Positions 44,349 through 52,752 of a stretch of DNA of 64,000 nt are shown in pieces. Location of the stretch: assembly GCF_038637725.1 (NCBI RefSeq), contig NZ_CP152052.1:1657501-1721500 (forward strand), in the 5' to 3' direction. This DNA comes from Psychrobacillus sp. FSL H8-0483. Lineage in GTDB: Bacteria > Bacillota > Bacilli > Bacillales_A > Planococcaceae. A program made the translations under genes and the position numbers. Below the pieces are notes generated by a model that ran no database searches, was not told the DNA's origin, and saw only the letters and a list, made by a program, of their open reading frames with translations. Position 1 is the stretch's first letter, and each line of letters starts with the position of its first letter.

Positions 44349-44898
44349 TGTAATCGTTCCTTTCTTCTTCTGCGATCGTTTGTAAATCGTATGCGTCGAT
44401 AATAAATAATGAATAATCGTTATTTTCTGCATATTGTTCAGCTAATTTTTTCATAAACTTCGGAGATCCTTCATTTTCTTCATCGTAGACAATGAGTATA
44501 CCATCCGAATTTCGTAACACAAATTTATTTTTTTCAATAAATTGCCATGGAGCCTCATATGGCTTTTTCGTAACACTCGTTTGAAAGTCAGCTTGTACTA
44601 AAAGGCTTTGATAATTTGCTTGTTTTTGCTCATTCCAATTTTTTTCTTGCTCCAGAAAAGGTGTAATAATGGCATACTTTATTTCTGGGAATTCTTTTTT
44701 CATTTGTAAAATAAGCTCGGCTGTCCAGGTTTCGACGCCTTGCTGGCCGCTTAAAATGATCCATTCCAGTCCATCATCTATTAATAAACGTAGTTGATTT
44801 TCAAGCGCTTTTTTTATAATTGCAATCCCAGGATGGCTATCGTTAAATATGCCAAGTTCATGTGCTTTATAGCCTGTTACTACCAGCCGTTTGACCAT
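44341..44898 (-). CDS. ypsA: YpsA, SLOG-superfamily protein (DUF1273)
   Basis: A 185-residue DUF1273/YpsA protein with a Rossmann-like SLOG fold. The nucleotide-binding loop ILSGQQGVETW is near 48-58, and the C-terminal strand SDGILIVYDEENEGSPKFM is conserved. In B. subtilis and S. aureus YpsA affects cell division and shape through FtsZ and GpsB. There it lies beside gpsB and ypsC; here ypsC/rlmL is at the window start, 44 kb away, so the block is split. Confidence 0.9.
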   Translation of the reverse strand: MVKRLVVTGYKAHELGIFNDSHPGIAIIKKALENQLRLLIDDGLEWIILSGQQGVETWTAELILQMKKEFPEIKYAIITPFLEQEKNWNEQKQANYQSLLVQADFQTSVTKKPYEAPWQFIEKNKFVLRNSDGILIVYDEENEGSPKFMKKLAEQYAENNDYSLFIIDAYDLQTIAEEERNDYID

Positions 44899-45005
44899 AT
44901 GCTCTACCTTCTTTAGTTGCCTTTATATGTTATCTTAGCACGTTTTTGTATCCATATGAAACATCTTCTCATAAACTAGTACGATTGCAAAGAAGGGATG
45001 GATAC

Positions 45006-45236
45006 ATGTTGAATGAACAGCCACTATCCAATGTGGAATTTGTTAGTAATTTCGAAGGGTATGTGTATCAAGCGGCTTATAGCTTAGTAGGAAAAAAAAT
45101 TGCTGTACAAACGACTAATAGTACATTACAAGGTAAACTATCGCATGTTGCTCCAGATCACCTCGTTTTGGATGTTAGTGGTGTACCGTTTTATATTCGA
45201 ACACAGCAAATCGTTTGGATTACTCCAGCTAAATAA
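45006..45236 (+). CDS. DUF2642 (YuzF-like) protein
   Basis: A 76-residue protein with the DUF2642 pattern: VGKKIAVQTTNSTLQGKL, then HVAPDHLVLDVSGVPFYIR, ending QQIVWITP. The fold is likely a small Sm-like beta barrel. Function is unknown; relatives occur near spore and stress genes. ATG 45006 is preceded by AAGGGATGG; an upstream ATG at 44946 lacks a site. It is 20 nt before the Mn-catalase gene, so the two are probably co-transcribed. Confidence 0.75.
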   Translation: MLNEQPLSNVEFVSNFEGYVYQAAYSLVGKKIAVQTTNSTLQGKLSHVAPDHLVLDVSGVPFYIRTQQIVWITPAK

Positions 45237-45256
45237 AAGTGAGAGGAAATGGTTGA

Positions 45257-46150
45257 TTGTTTAATCGCATAAATAAATTGGTAATTGAACTGCCTAATTT
45301 GGAGTACGGAGATGCAAATGCTGCTGCTGCTGTGCAGGAGTTATTAGGGGGTAAATTCGGTGAAATGTCTACTTTGAATAACTATATGTACCAGTCGTTT
45401 AACTTTCGTGAAAAAACAAAACTGAAACCATTTTATGACCTTGTAGCTAGTATTACAGCAGAGGAATTTGGGCATGTTGAGTTAGTTTCAAATACCATTA
45501 ATTTACTACAAAAAAACACAAGCTTTACAGGTGATCCAAATATTACACCTCTACAGGCTGCAAAAGATAAACGAAACACATATGCTTTTATTGCGAATGC
45601 CCAAACTGCATTGGCAGGGGATTCTATGGGCAGTCCATGGAGAGGGGACTACGTGTTCTCAAGTGGGAATTTAGTGTTGGATTTACTTCATAATTTCTTC
45701 TTAGAATGCGGTGCAAGAACGCATAAAATGCGTGTGTTTGAAATGACCGATCATCCAACTGCAAGAGAAATGATTGGATATTTACTCGTTCGTGGAGGTA
45801 CGCATGTACTTGCATACGCAAAGGCAATTGAAATGGCGACTGGTGTAGATGTAACAAAGATGCTACCAATTCCAAATTTAGATAATCGAGCATTTGATCA
45901 GGCTCGAAAGTATGAAGATCTTGGATATGGTAATGTCCTATTTACCTGGAACAATGTCGGGGACTACAAAGACATTAACCAAATTTGGAAAGGTACGAAC
46001 CCAACAAGTGGCGAGCAGCTTATTGTAAAAGAAGGAAGTCCTAAAGGCTATGCTATTCCAAATTTAGATTCACTTCCAGAAGAATTTGCTCCAGGTATTG
46101 GACCGGAAGAGTATGAAGCGATAGCGAAACGTTTACTGGCAAATATGTAG
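45257..46150 (+). CDS. Manganese (non-heme) catalase
   Basis: A 297-residue dimanganese catalase that breaks down hydrogen peroxide. Ligands align with the Lactobacillus enzyme: Glu36, Glu70, His73, Glu150 and His183. The start is TTG at 45257 with GAGAGG upstream. In Bacillus such proteins (YdbD, YjqC, CotJC) are often stress- or spore-associated. It is the second catalase in the window beside heme KatA; no PerR box was seen here. Confidence 0.9.
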   Translation: MFNRINKLVIELPNLEYGDANAAAAVQELLGGKFGEMSTLNNYMYQSFNFREKTKLKPFYDLVASITAEEFGHVELVSNTINLLQKNTSFTGDPNITPLQAAKDKRNTYAFIANAQTALAGDSMGSPWRGDYVFSSGNLVLDLLHNFFLECGARTHKMRVFEMTDHPTAREMIGYLLVRGGTHVLAYAKAIEMATGVDVTKMLPIPNLDNRAFDQARKYEDLGYGNVLFTWNNVGDYKDINQIWKGTNPTSGEQLIVKEGSPKGYAIPNLDSLPEEFAPGIGPEEYEAIAKRLLANM

Positions 46151-46204
46151 GACGCATGAAAGAGGCAATCCAACTAAGGAAAGCCTCTTAAATGTTAGGC
46201 TTGT

Positions 46205-46440
46205 TAAACGATTATGTTGTTTTGTACAAAAATCCGCTCGCTTTCAGCGAACGAACTGTCAAGTCTCCTCTGGGTAACAGGTTTGTTGATCACCAATCCG
46301 TTGCCACATGGATGTGGCGCATGTATGATTTGTTTCATTAAACTCGTTGCAGGGGTCTTGGCAGCCCGTTTTCCTGCAGGAGTATCGCGGATTTTCGTCA
46401 CAATACATATTCTTCAAAAAAACAACAACCTAATTTAATA
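46205..46440. repeat. R2 repeat, long copy
   Basis: Same order and orientation as 37741-37965: AAAATCCGCTCGCTTTCAGCG, CAACAGG-like block, CCACATGGATGTGG, CTGCAGGAGTATCGCGGATT, TTCGTCAC. It lies in the convergent gap between the Mn-catalase gene and mtnE. Confidence 0.85.
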
Positions 46441-46450
46441 GAGATAAATA

Positions 46451-47614
46451 TTAAAATAAATGGAGCTTTTCTATTCTTTCAATCGCTTCTATCAAACGAT
46501 CCTCACTTACTAATAAACCAACCCGAACATATCCTTCACCATATGTACCAAAACCATTTCCAGCAGCAACCGCAACGTTTGCTTTATCTAGAAGTAAATC
46601 TGCGAAGGCTTCACTTGTATATCCAGTAGGTACAGGTAACCATGCAAAAAACGACCCTTTTGGTGCTTTCACATCCCAACCTATCTTCATGCAAGATTTT
46701 ACTAATGCATTTCTTCTTCCTTCATACAGCGAAACTAATTCATCTACACATTGCTGGTTCTCATTAAGCGCTGCAGCAGCTGCAGATTGAACTGCAGGGA
46801 AAAGACTTACGAATAAATGATCTTGGATAAGATTGATCGCTTCGATTATTGTTGGATTTCCTACTGCAAACCCTACTCGCCATCCGGCCATATTGTAGGT
46901 TTTGGAAAGAGTGTACATCTCTACACCAACATCTTTTGCACCTTCCGTTTTTAAAAAGCTAACAGGTTTTATTCCATCAAATCCAATTCCTCCGTACGCA
47001 AAATCATGCACAATGGCAATATCAGATTCCTTTGCAAGAGCAACAGTTTCTTCGAAAAACTCCTTCGTAGCAGTGGCACCGGTCGGGTTATTTGGATAAT
47101 TTAAATACATTAACTTTGCAGCGGTTTTTTGTTCCTTTGTTAATCTACTGTAATCTGGTAAATAATTATTTTCTTCTATAAGCGGCATCGTATCAAATCG
47201 AACATTAGCTAATCCAACACCAGATAAGTAATCGGGATATCCTGGGTCAGGTAGAAGCATTAATTCATTTTCATTCATGAGTGCTAATGGTAATTCTACT
47301 AATCCGATTTTAGTTCCAAACATGATCGCTACTTCTGTATTCGGGTTTATTTCCACCTGATATTCCCGAGCATAAAAATCAGCTGCAGCTTGTTTTAACT
47401 CATTTATTCCTCGAAAAGGCGAGTATTTATGAGATTGAGGATTTGTTGCAGCGTCTTGTAATGCTTTCACAATATGCTCTGGAGTAGGTTGATCTGGATT
47501 TCCTTGTCCTAAATTGATCACATCTCTTCCTTCCGAGACGGCATTTGCTACTTTATGAACGAGTGTTGCAAAAAATTGAGTAGGTAAACTTTTTAAACGA
47601 TTAGAAAATTCCAT
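46451..47614 (-). CDS. mtnE: PLP aminotransferase MtnE (methionine salvage)
   Basis: A 387-residue fold-type I aminotransferase. The PLP lysine is Lys238 (LSKTYNMAGWRVGF), with the Asn175/Asp204 region (NYPNNPTG, HDFAYGG). The opening INLGQGNPDQPTP and its divergent pairing with mtnU match MtnE, which aminates 4-methylthio-2-oxobutanoate to methionine using glutamine or similar donors. Other class I aminotransferase roles are possible. No SAM riboswitch is seen in the 85-nt intergenic region. Confidence 0.8.
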   Translation of the reverse strand: MEFSNRLKSLPTQFFATLVHKVANAVSEGRDVINLGQGNPDQPTPEHIVKALQDAATNPQSHKYSPFRGINELKQAAADFYAREYQVEINPNTEVAIMFGTKIGLVELPLALMNENELMLLPDPGYPDYLSGVGLANVRFDTMPLIEENNYLPDYSRLTKEQKTAAKLMYLNYPNNPTGATATKEFFEETVALAKESDIAIVHDFAYGGIGFDGIKPVSFLKTEGAKDVGVEMYTLSKTYNMAGWRVGFAVGNPTIIEAINLIQDHLFVSLFPAVQSAAAAALNENQQCVDELVSLYEGRRNALVKSCMKIGWDVKAPKGSFFAWLPVPTGYTSEAFADLLLDKANVAVAAGNGFGTYGEGYVRVGLLVSEDRLIEAIERIEKLHLF

Positions 47615-47699
47615 GGATAAAACCTCTTTTTCATAATAGTTGCATATATTAGTAAAATCTTATAACCTTTTTAATAATATGTCTATAGGTGGTGTCGAA

Positions 47700-48479
47700 A
47701 TGAAAATTGCATGTGTTCAATTAGATATAGCGTTTGGAGAACCAAAAGAAAATTTTAAAAAGGTTGAAACAAAAATTCGGGAAGCGGCTGAAAAAGGAGC
47801 AGAGATTGTTGTGTTACCAGAAATGTGGAACACAGCATATGACTTATCTCGTCTAGAAGATATAGCTGATAGAGAAGGAAGCGAAACGAAAAGCCTTTTG
47901 TCAAAACTTGCGAAAGAATTACATATTCATATAGTTGGTGGATCTGTATCTACTAAAAAAGGAAATGGCTTCTATAATACGATGTATGTCGCGAATACAC
48001 ATGGAGAAATCGTTGCAGAATACGATAAGGCACATTTATTTAAGTTAATGGATGAGCATGTTTACTTGGAAGCAGGAAATGAAAAGAATATATTTGCGTT
48101 AAATGATGTGCAAATGGGTGGAGTTATTTGTTATGATTTACGTTTTCCAGAATGGTTTCGTGCTCTTTCCTTGAATGGAGCAAAAATCATTTTTGTACCA
48201 GCACAATGGCCAGATAAACGAATTGATCATTGGAAAATACTACTTCAAGCTAGAGCTATTGAAAATCAATGTTTCATTGTAGGGGTCAATCGTGTAGGAG
48301 AGGATCCAAATAATTCGTTTAACGGAAACTCAATGGTTATCGGTCCCTGGGGAGAGTTACTATGGACAGGGAATAATGAGGAAACAATAGAAATAGTCGA
48401 AATTGAAATAGAAGAAGTGGAAAAAGTAAGACAAAGGATTCCCGTTTTCCAAGATCGAAGAGAAAAATTATATATATAA
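47700..48479 (+). CDS. mtnU: Carbon-nitrogen hydrolase MtnU (omega-amidase-like)
   Basis: A 259-residue nitrilase-superfamily amidase with catalytic Glu41 (VVLPEMWN), Lys110 (EYDKAHLF) and Cys144 (GGVICYDLRFPEW). It matches MtnU, thought to hydrolyse 2-oxoglutaramate left by glutamine-dependent transamination in methionine salvage. The start at 47700 follows GGTGG; an upstream ATG at 47640 has no site. Divergent from mtnE and likely co-regulated. Confidence 0.85.
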   Translation: MKIACVQLDIAFGEPKENFKKVETKIREAAEKGAEIVVLPEMWNTAYDLSRLEDIADREGSETKSLLSKLAKELHIHIVGGSVSTKKGNGFYNTMYVANTHGEIVAEYDKAHLFKLMDEHVYLEAGNEKNIFALNDVQMGGVICYDLRFPEWFRALSLNGAKIIFVPAQWPDKRIDHWKILLQARAIENQCFIVGVNRVGEDPNNSFNGNSMVIGPWGELLWTGNNEETIEIVEIEIEEVEKVRQRIPVFQDRREKLYI

Positions 48480-48493
48480 GTAAATCATAAATT

Positions 48494-48527
48494 GCCTTTT
48501 GCATTGACGTGCAGGAGGCTTTTTTGT
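48494..48527 (+). terminator. Terminator of mtnU
   Basis: GCCTTTTGCA/TGCAGGAGGC imperfect stem with a 6-nt loop and a TTTTTT tail, 15 nt after the mtnU stop. Confidence 0.75.
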
Positions 48528-48552
48528 ATGGTTTTGTAAAGGGGGAGAAATG

Positions 48553-49032
48553 ATGGTAGAAAACAAGATTGCAATCCAAGATGAATATCCGGATGATTTT
48601 GCTTGGTGTTACGGGTGTGGACGATTAAATGAAGCAGGCTATCATTTACGAACGTACTGGAATGGCCAACAGACGGAGACTGTGTATCATCCGAAAGAAG
48701 AACATATTGCGATACCAGGATTTGTGTATGGTGGATTAATTGGGGCTTTAGTTGATTGTCACGGAACAGGTTCTGCTGCTCTTGCTCTGCATCGAAAAAA
48801 CGGATTTGAGCCAGGTAGTGGGGAAGTACCACCACGCTTTGTCACAGGCTCCCTTCATGTCGATTTTCTTAAGCCAACTCCACAAAAAATGGAGTTAAAA
48901 GCAATTGGAAATGTAGAAGAAATTCATCCGAAGAAATGGAAAGTTACGACGGAAGTTTATGCAGGTAGCACGCTTTGTGCAAAAGGGGAAGTAATTGCAG
49001 TAGTAATGCCAGCATCTTTTACAAATAAATAG
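48553..49032 (+). CDS. PaaI/hotdog-fold thioesterase
   Basis: A 159-residue single hotdog domain. The motif GFVYGGLIGALVDCHGTGSA (about 56-75) is the catalytic helix region of PaaI-type acyl-CoA thioesterases, and an N-terminal CYGCGRLNEAG is common in this subgroup. The preferred ATG is 48553, 5 nt after GGGGGAG; 48550 is also an ATG but too close. The substrate is unknown. Confidence 0.85.
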   Translation: MVENKIAIQDEYPDDFAWCYGCGRLNEAGYHLRTYWNGQQTETVYHPKEEHIAIPGFVYGGLIGALVDCHGTGSAALALHRKNGFEPGSGEVPPRFVTGSLHVDFLKPTPQKMELKAIGNVEEIHPKKWKVTTEVYAGSTLCAKGEVIAVVMPASFTNK

Positions 49033-49042
49033 ATTAGAAGAG

Positions 49043-49070
49043 ACACAGGGAATCTACCTGTGTTTTTTTT
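49043..49070 (+). terminator. Terminator of the thioesterase gene
   Basis: ACACAGG/CCTGTGT stem with a 7-nt loop and eight T's. Confidence 0.9.
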
Positions 49071-49154
49071 ACAGAGTAAGAAAGTATAACCTTCTCGACT
49101 CATCAACTAACCTGACTCTAGTACTTTTCGACCTAAAATGGATACACATTATAC

Positions 49155-49396
49155 ATCTATTACTTTGTGGCAGTTGTTTTTTAGAAGAATTTACTTTTGA
49201 CGAAAATCCGCAAGACTCCTGCGGAAAAACGGGCTGCGAAGATCCCCAAGCGGGCTGATAAGCACAAATACTAAGTTGGCCACATCCATGTGGCAACGGA
49301 TTTGTGACCAATTTCCTGTTGCCCTAGGAGGCTTGTTGATTTCGCCCGCGGAAAGCAAGCGGATTCTACCCGATATCAAAGTTTAACAGTGCCAAG
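49155..49396. repeat. R2 repeat, long copy, opposite orientation
   Basis: Reverse-oriented relative to 37741-37965: begins GTTGTTTTTTAG, has GACGAAAATCCGC and CTCCTGCGGAA, CCACATCCATGTGG with CAACGGATT, and CCCGCGGAAAGCAAGCGGATT, ending GTTTAACAGTGCC. It abuts R1 directly. Confidence 0.85.
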
Positions 49397-49699
49397 CAAA
49401 AAAGCATGGGGCTGTCCAATAAGCGGATAAATTGAAGTAGGTGTAGAAAAACGAGTCTTTTTCTACACCTGTTTTTTGTATACTTTTTATTAAAACTACT
49501 AATTTTTGTAGGCAATTAATTGTAGTGAAAGACGGCGACTCCAGCGGGAATAGCGTGAGCTGAAGGCCCCGCAGGAGCGAAAGCGACGAGGAGACTGAAG
49601 CCATGCCCGCGCAAAGCGTCCGTCTGGAACGGAATCAATACATTGGAAAAGGGACCATCTCTCAGTCAATGTATGACTTTAGGGACAGCCCCATGCTTT
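49397..49699. repeat. R1 repeat, complete copy with extended ends
   Basis: About 300 bp. The inverted ends are AAAAAGCATGGGGCTGTCC and GGACAGCCCCATGCTTTT, longer than in the other copies yet still matched. The internal stem and GC-rich block are as in 23743-24038. Together with the adjacent R2 it fills the gap 49071-49710; no gene is seen there. The right end may terminate the MFS gene on the minus strand. Confidence 0.9.
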
Positions 49700-49710
49700 T
49701 CAATTTTATC

Positions 49711-50988
49711 TTAAGACGCAGCCACTTCATCCACTGGAGCGGCTTCTGTAGGTTCAGGAACCTTTGATAAAATAATAAATCCTATGATAAATAAGATTAC
49801 TAAACTAAAAACTCCATAAGAGGATTTACCAGTAATTTGTGCAGTTAAAGCAACAAGTATCGGCCCCAAGATGGAAGCAAATTTCCCAAATATATTATAG
49901 AAACCAAAAAACTCATTGGAATTTTCTTTTGGGACTAATTTCCCGAAGTACGATCTACTTAAAGCTTGTATCCCACCTTGAGATGTAGCTACAAGCATTG
50001 CTAAAATCCAAAAATCAACAATCGTTTCTAAGAAATAAGCATACGTACAAACAATGATATAAACGAATATTCCAACGTAAAGCATTTTCTTTTCGGAAAA
50101 CTTACTTGCAAGTTTTCCATATATAATAGCAAATGGAGCAGCTACTACTTGCGTTACAAAAAGAACGATTAATAAGCTAGTAGCACTTAATCCTAAATCA
50201 GAACCATAAGCTGTCGACATGGAGATAATCGTACCAACGCCATCGATATAAAAGAAATATGCTAATAAAAACATAAATAAAGTACGATATTGACGAATTT
50301 CTTTAAATGTTTTCCCTAAACGCTTAAAGCTTTGAATGACTGGATTACTTTCACGCTCAATAAAATGTACCTGATGAACGTGCTTGAACATAGGTATAGA
50401 GAATACTACCCACCATGCAGCCGTAATTAGAAAGGCTATCCGACTCGCATTTATACTAGACAACGGAATGATCTCTTTACCTGCTAGCAAAATGATAACA
50501 ATACTAATTAAAAATGGAATTGTACTACCGATATATCCTAGTCCATAACCACGAGCAGAAACACGATGCATGCGTTCATTCGTTGTGACATCTACTATGA
50601 ATCCGTCATAAAAAACATTGGAGCCCGTAGCTCCGAGGGCTGCAACGGTATAACAAATTAATAATAAGAGCCAATTATCATATGGAACAAATGCAAGCAT
50701 AGCAGTAAATGTTACCCCTAAAACAAAGAAGAAAGTAAAGAATTTTTTCTTCATACCTCGATAATCTGCAATAGTTCCTAAAATGGGCCCTAATAACGCT
50801 AATATGAATGTAAATATGGCAATTGTATATCCTAAATAAGCAGTTGAATTAGCACCACTGACACCAGCATCAGTTGCAGATGCTTTATAAAATAAAGGAA
50901 AGACTGCAGTTGTAATGGTCAAGGTGTACGCAGAGCTAGCCCAATCATATAATGCCCAGCTGTTTTCTTGTTTTGTAAACTTTTTCAT
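49711..50988 (-). CDS. Atg22-like MFS transporter (YxiO type)
   Basis: A 425-residue membrane protein with 12 predicted helices, of the Atg22/UMF group of the major facilitator superfamily. The N-terminal NSWALYDWASSAYTLTITTAVFP split and the later NVFYDGFIVDVT are characteristic. The cytosolic end is rich in Ala/Glu/Pro. AAAGGGGG precedes the ATG. Substrate unknown; yeast Atg22 exports amino acids from the vacuole. It is monocistronic. Confidence 0.87.
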   Translation of the reverse strand: MKKFTKQENSWALYDWASSAYTLTITTAVFPLFYKASATDAGVSGANSTAYLGYTIAIFTFILALLGPILGTIADYRGMKKKFFTFFFVLGVTFTAMLAFVPYDNWLLLLICYTVAALGATGSNVFYDGFIVDVTTNERMHRVSARGYGLGYIGSTIPFLISIVIILLAGKEIIPLSSINASRIAFLITAAWWVVFSIPMFKHVHQVHFIERESNPVIQSFKRLGKTFKEIRQYRTLFMFLLAYFFYIDGVGTIISMSTAYGSDLGLSATSLLIVLFVTQVVAAPFAIIYGKLASKFSEKKMLYVGIFVYIIVCTYAYFLETIVDFWILAMLVATSQGGIQALSRSYFGKLVPKENSNEFFGFYNIFGKFASILGPILVALTAQITGKSSYGVFSLVILFIIGFIILSKVPEPTEAAPVDEVAAS

Positions 50989-51133
50989 CTATCTAATATC
51001 CCCCTTTCAGCTTACCTCATATTGTACATGATTCTAATCATGTAAAGTGAAGAAAATAGAAATTTTGCATCAATTTTACATTCGCTTTGTATTATACTTA
51101 AATAAATATTATTGGAATTTTCAATTATTAAAA

Positions 51134-51150
51134 TTTACATAAATTTAACA
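51134..51150 (+). promoter_or_regulatory. Candidate PhoP box upstream of ppx-ppk
   Basis: TTTACA-TAAAT-TTAACA fits the tandem 6+5+6 layout of Bacillus PhoP boxes. A weaker pair, TTTACA-TTCGC-TTTGTA, lies at 51075-51091. They are 52 and 111 nt upstream of ppx. Phosphate-starvation control of polyphosphate genes is plausible; binding is inferred. Confidence 0.4.
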
Positions 51151-51201
51151 AAGAAATAAGACTAACGATAGTAAACTTATTTAATAGAGGAGTAAACAAT
51201 A

Positions 51202-52752
51202 ATGGACACATCTAAAACTAATAAAGCAGTTATTGACATAGGATCTAACTCAATTCGTTTAGTAATATATAGTTACAATTCCATGCAAGGTTTAAAAGAG
51301 CTTCATAATTTTAAAACTGTAGCGAGGTTAAGTTTGTATATTGACAAAAACGGTCTATTAAATGAAAGAGGTATTCATTTGTTGGTGGAAACACTAACAA
51401 AGTTTAAAGAAATATTAGAAGATATACATGTGACGGATGTTTTTGTTGCGGCAACAGCAGCCATTCGACAAGCAAAAAATAGGGACGAAATTTTAGCATT
51501 AGTAAAAGATCGTATAGGCTTTACGATCAACATTTTATCTGCTAACCAAGAAGCATTTTTTGGATATATAGCAGTTGTACACTCAACGAATATTCCTAAA
51601 GCGGTAACGATCGATATGGGTGGAGGTAGCACGGAAGTAACTTACTTTGAAAATAAAAAACTAAAATATTCATTTAGCTTTCCATTTGGCGCAGTATCGC
51701 TTAAAGCAAAATTTATGTATGACACTACTATGTTAGACCATGATAATAAGGAATTAATCGAATATGTAAAAGAGCAATTTTTGACATTGGATTGGATAAG
51801 GAATTTAAAAGTACCTATCATCGCTATTGGTGGTAGTGCGCGCAATATTGCACAAGTAGATCAGCAAAGAAAAGTATTCCCATTAAATGGGGTTCATCAA
51901 TATGAGTTAAAATCAGAGGATTTGCAAGAAATCAGTTACCAGTTTACACAATGTTCGTTGGATGGACTAAAAAAAATAGATGGATTATCAAGTGATCGTG
52001 CAGACATCATTGTACCAGCACTGGAAACCTTCCGAATATTTATGGAGGTAGTGGAAGCTCCTTCCTTTATATACAGTAAAAAAGGATTGCGAGAAGGAAT
52101 AATACTTTCTCAATTAATAGAAAATTACCCTGGAGATTTTAATGTGAACGAAGTAACTGAAAATGCTATCCGTCATATTTTAGGGAAATTTAATGTCAAA
52201 AAAGAGGTTGCACTTCATTTATATAACATTTTCAATGAAATGTATCTGACATTTAGTAGATGGAAGTATATAGATCGATTGGAGCATCGTGAATTAGTGC
52301 GCTTTGCGTATGAACTTTTCCATATTGGCGAACAAATTGATCAAGAAGCAGCTAGTCAACATACATTTTATTTGCTTACAAATTTATCAATTGATGGCAT
52401 TTCTAATAAAGAACGCTTGAAATTAGCTTTACTAGCATCTTACAAAAATAAAGATACATTCAAACAATATGTGAATCCCTATCAAAATTTGTTAAACGAT
52501 CAAGAGATAAAGCAACTACGTGATATCGGGGCATTATTAAGGTTTACAAAAGGCATAGATGTGTTAGGGAGATCTAATATAAAACATGTCACGATTACGA
52601 GGACAACGGATATTATCACCCTAACATTTACTGTAGTTGGCAGTAGCATGCTTGAGAAATATCAAGCAGAGAAACTTAAAAAGCATATTGAAAAAATTGT
52701 TAGCACGAAAGTCAGGCTTGTATTTATGGAAACAGGGGAGAACATGATATGA
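51202..52752 (+). CDS. ppx: Exopolyphosphatase Ppx
   Basis: A 516-residue Ppx/GppA phosphatase with an ASKHA fold. Phosphate-1 motif DIGSNSIRLVIY is at about 12-23 and phosphate-2 DMGGGSTEVTY at about 139-149. The C-terminal helical part (about 310-516) resembles an HD-type domain. It releases phosphate from polyphosphate or cleaves pppGpp. AGAGGAG precedes the ATG. It overlaps ppk by 4 nt (ATGA), so the two enzymes are made together. Confidence 0.92.
   Translation: MDTSKTNKAVIDIGSNSIRLVIYSYNSMQGLKELHNFKTVARLSLYIDKNGLLNERGIHLLVETLTKFKEILEDIHVTDVFVAATAAIRQAKNRDEILALVKDRIGFTINILSANQEAFFGYIAVVHSTNIPKAVTIDMGGGSTEVTYFENKKLKYSFSFPFGAVSLKAKFMYDTTMLDHDNKELIEYVKEQFLTLDWIRNLKVPIIAIGGSARNIAQVDQQRKVFPLNGVHQYELKSEDLQEISYQFTQCSLDGLKKIDGLSSDRADIIVPALETFRIFMEVVEAPSFIYSKKGLREGIILSQLIENYPGDFNVNEVTENAIRHILGKFNVKKEVALHLYNIFNEMYLTFSRWKYIDRLEHRELVRFAYELFHIGEQIDQEAASQHTFYLLTNLSIDGISNKERLKLALLASYKNKDTFKQYVNPYQNLLNDQEIKQLRDIGALLRFTKGIDVLGRSNIKHVTITRTTDIITLTFTVVGSSMLEKYQAEKLKKHIEKIVSTKVRLVFMETGENMI

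Noticed and set aside
47615-47699. Possible SAM riboswitch for mtnE/mtnU
   Set aside because: The 85-nt gap is too short, and no S-box core motifs are visible on either strand.
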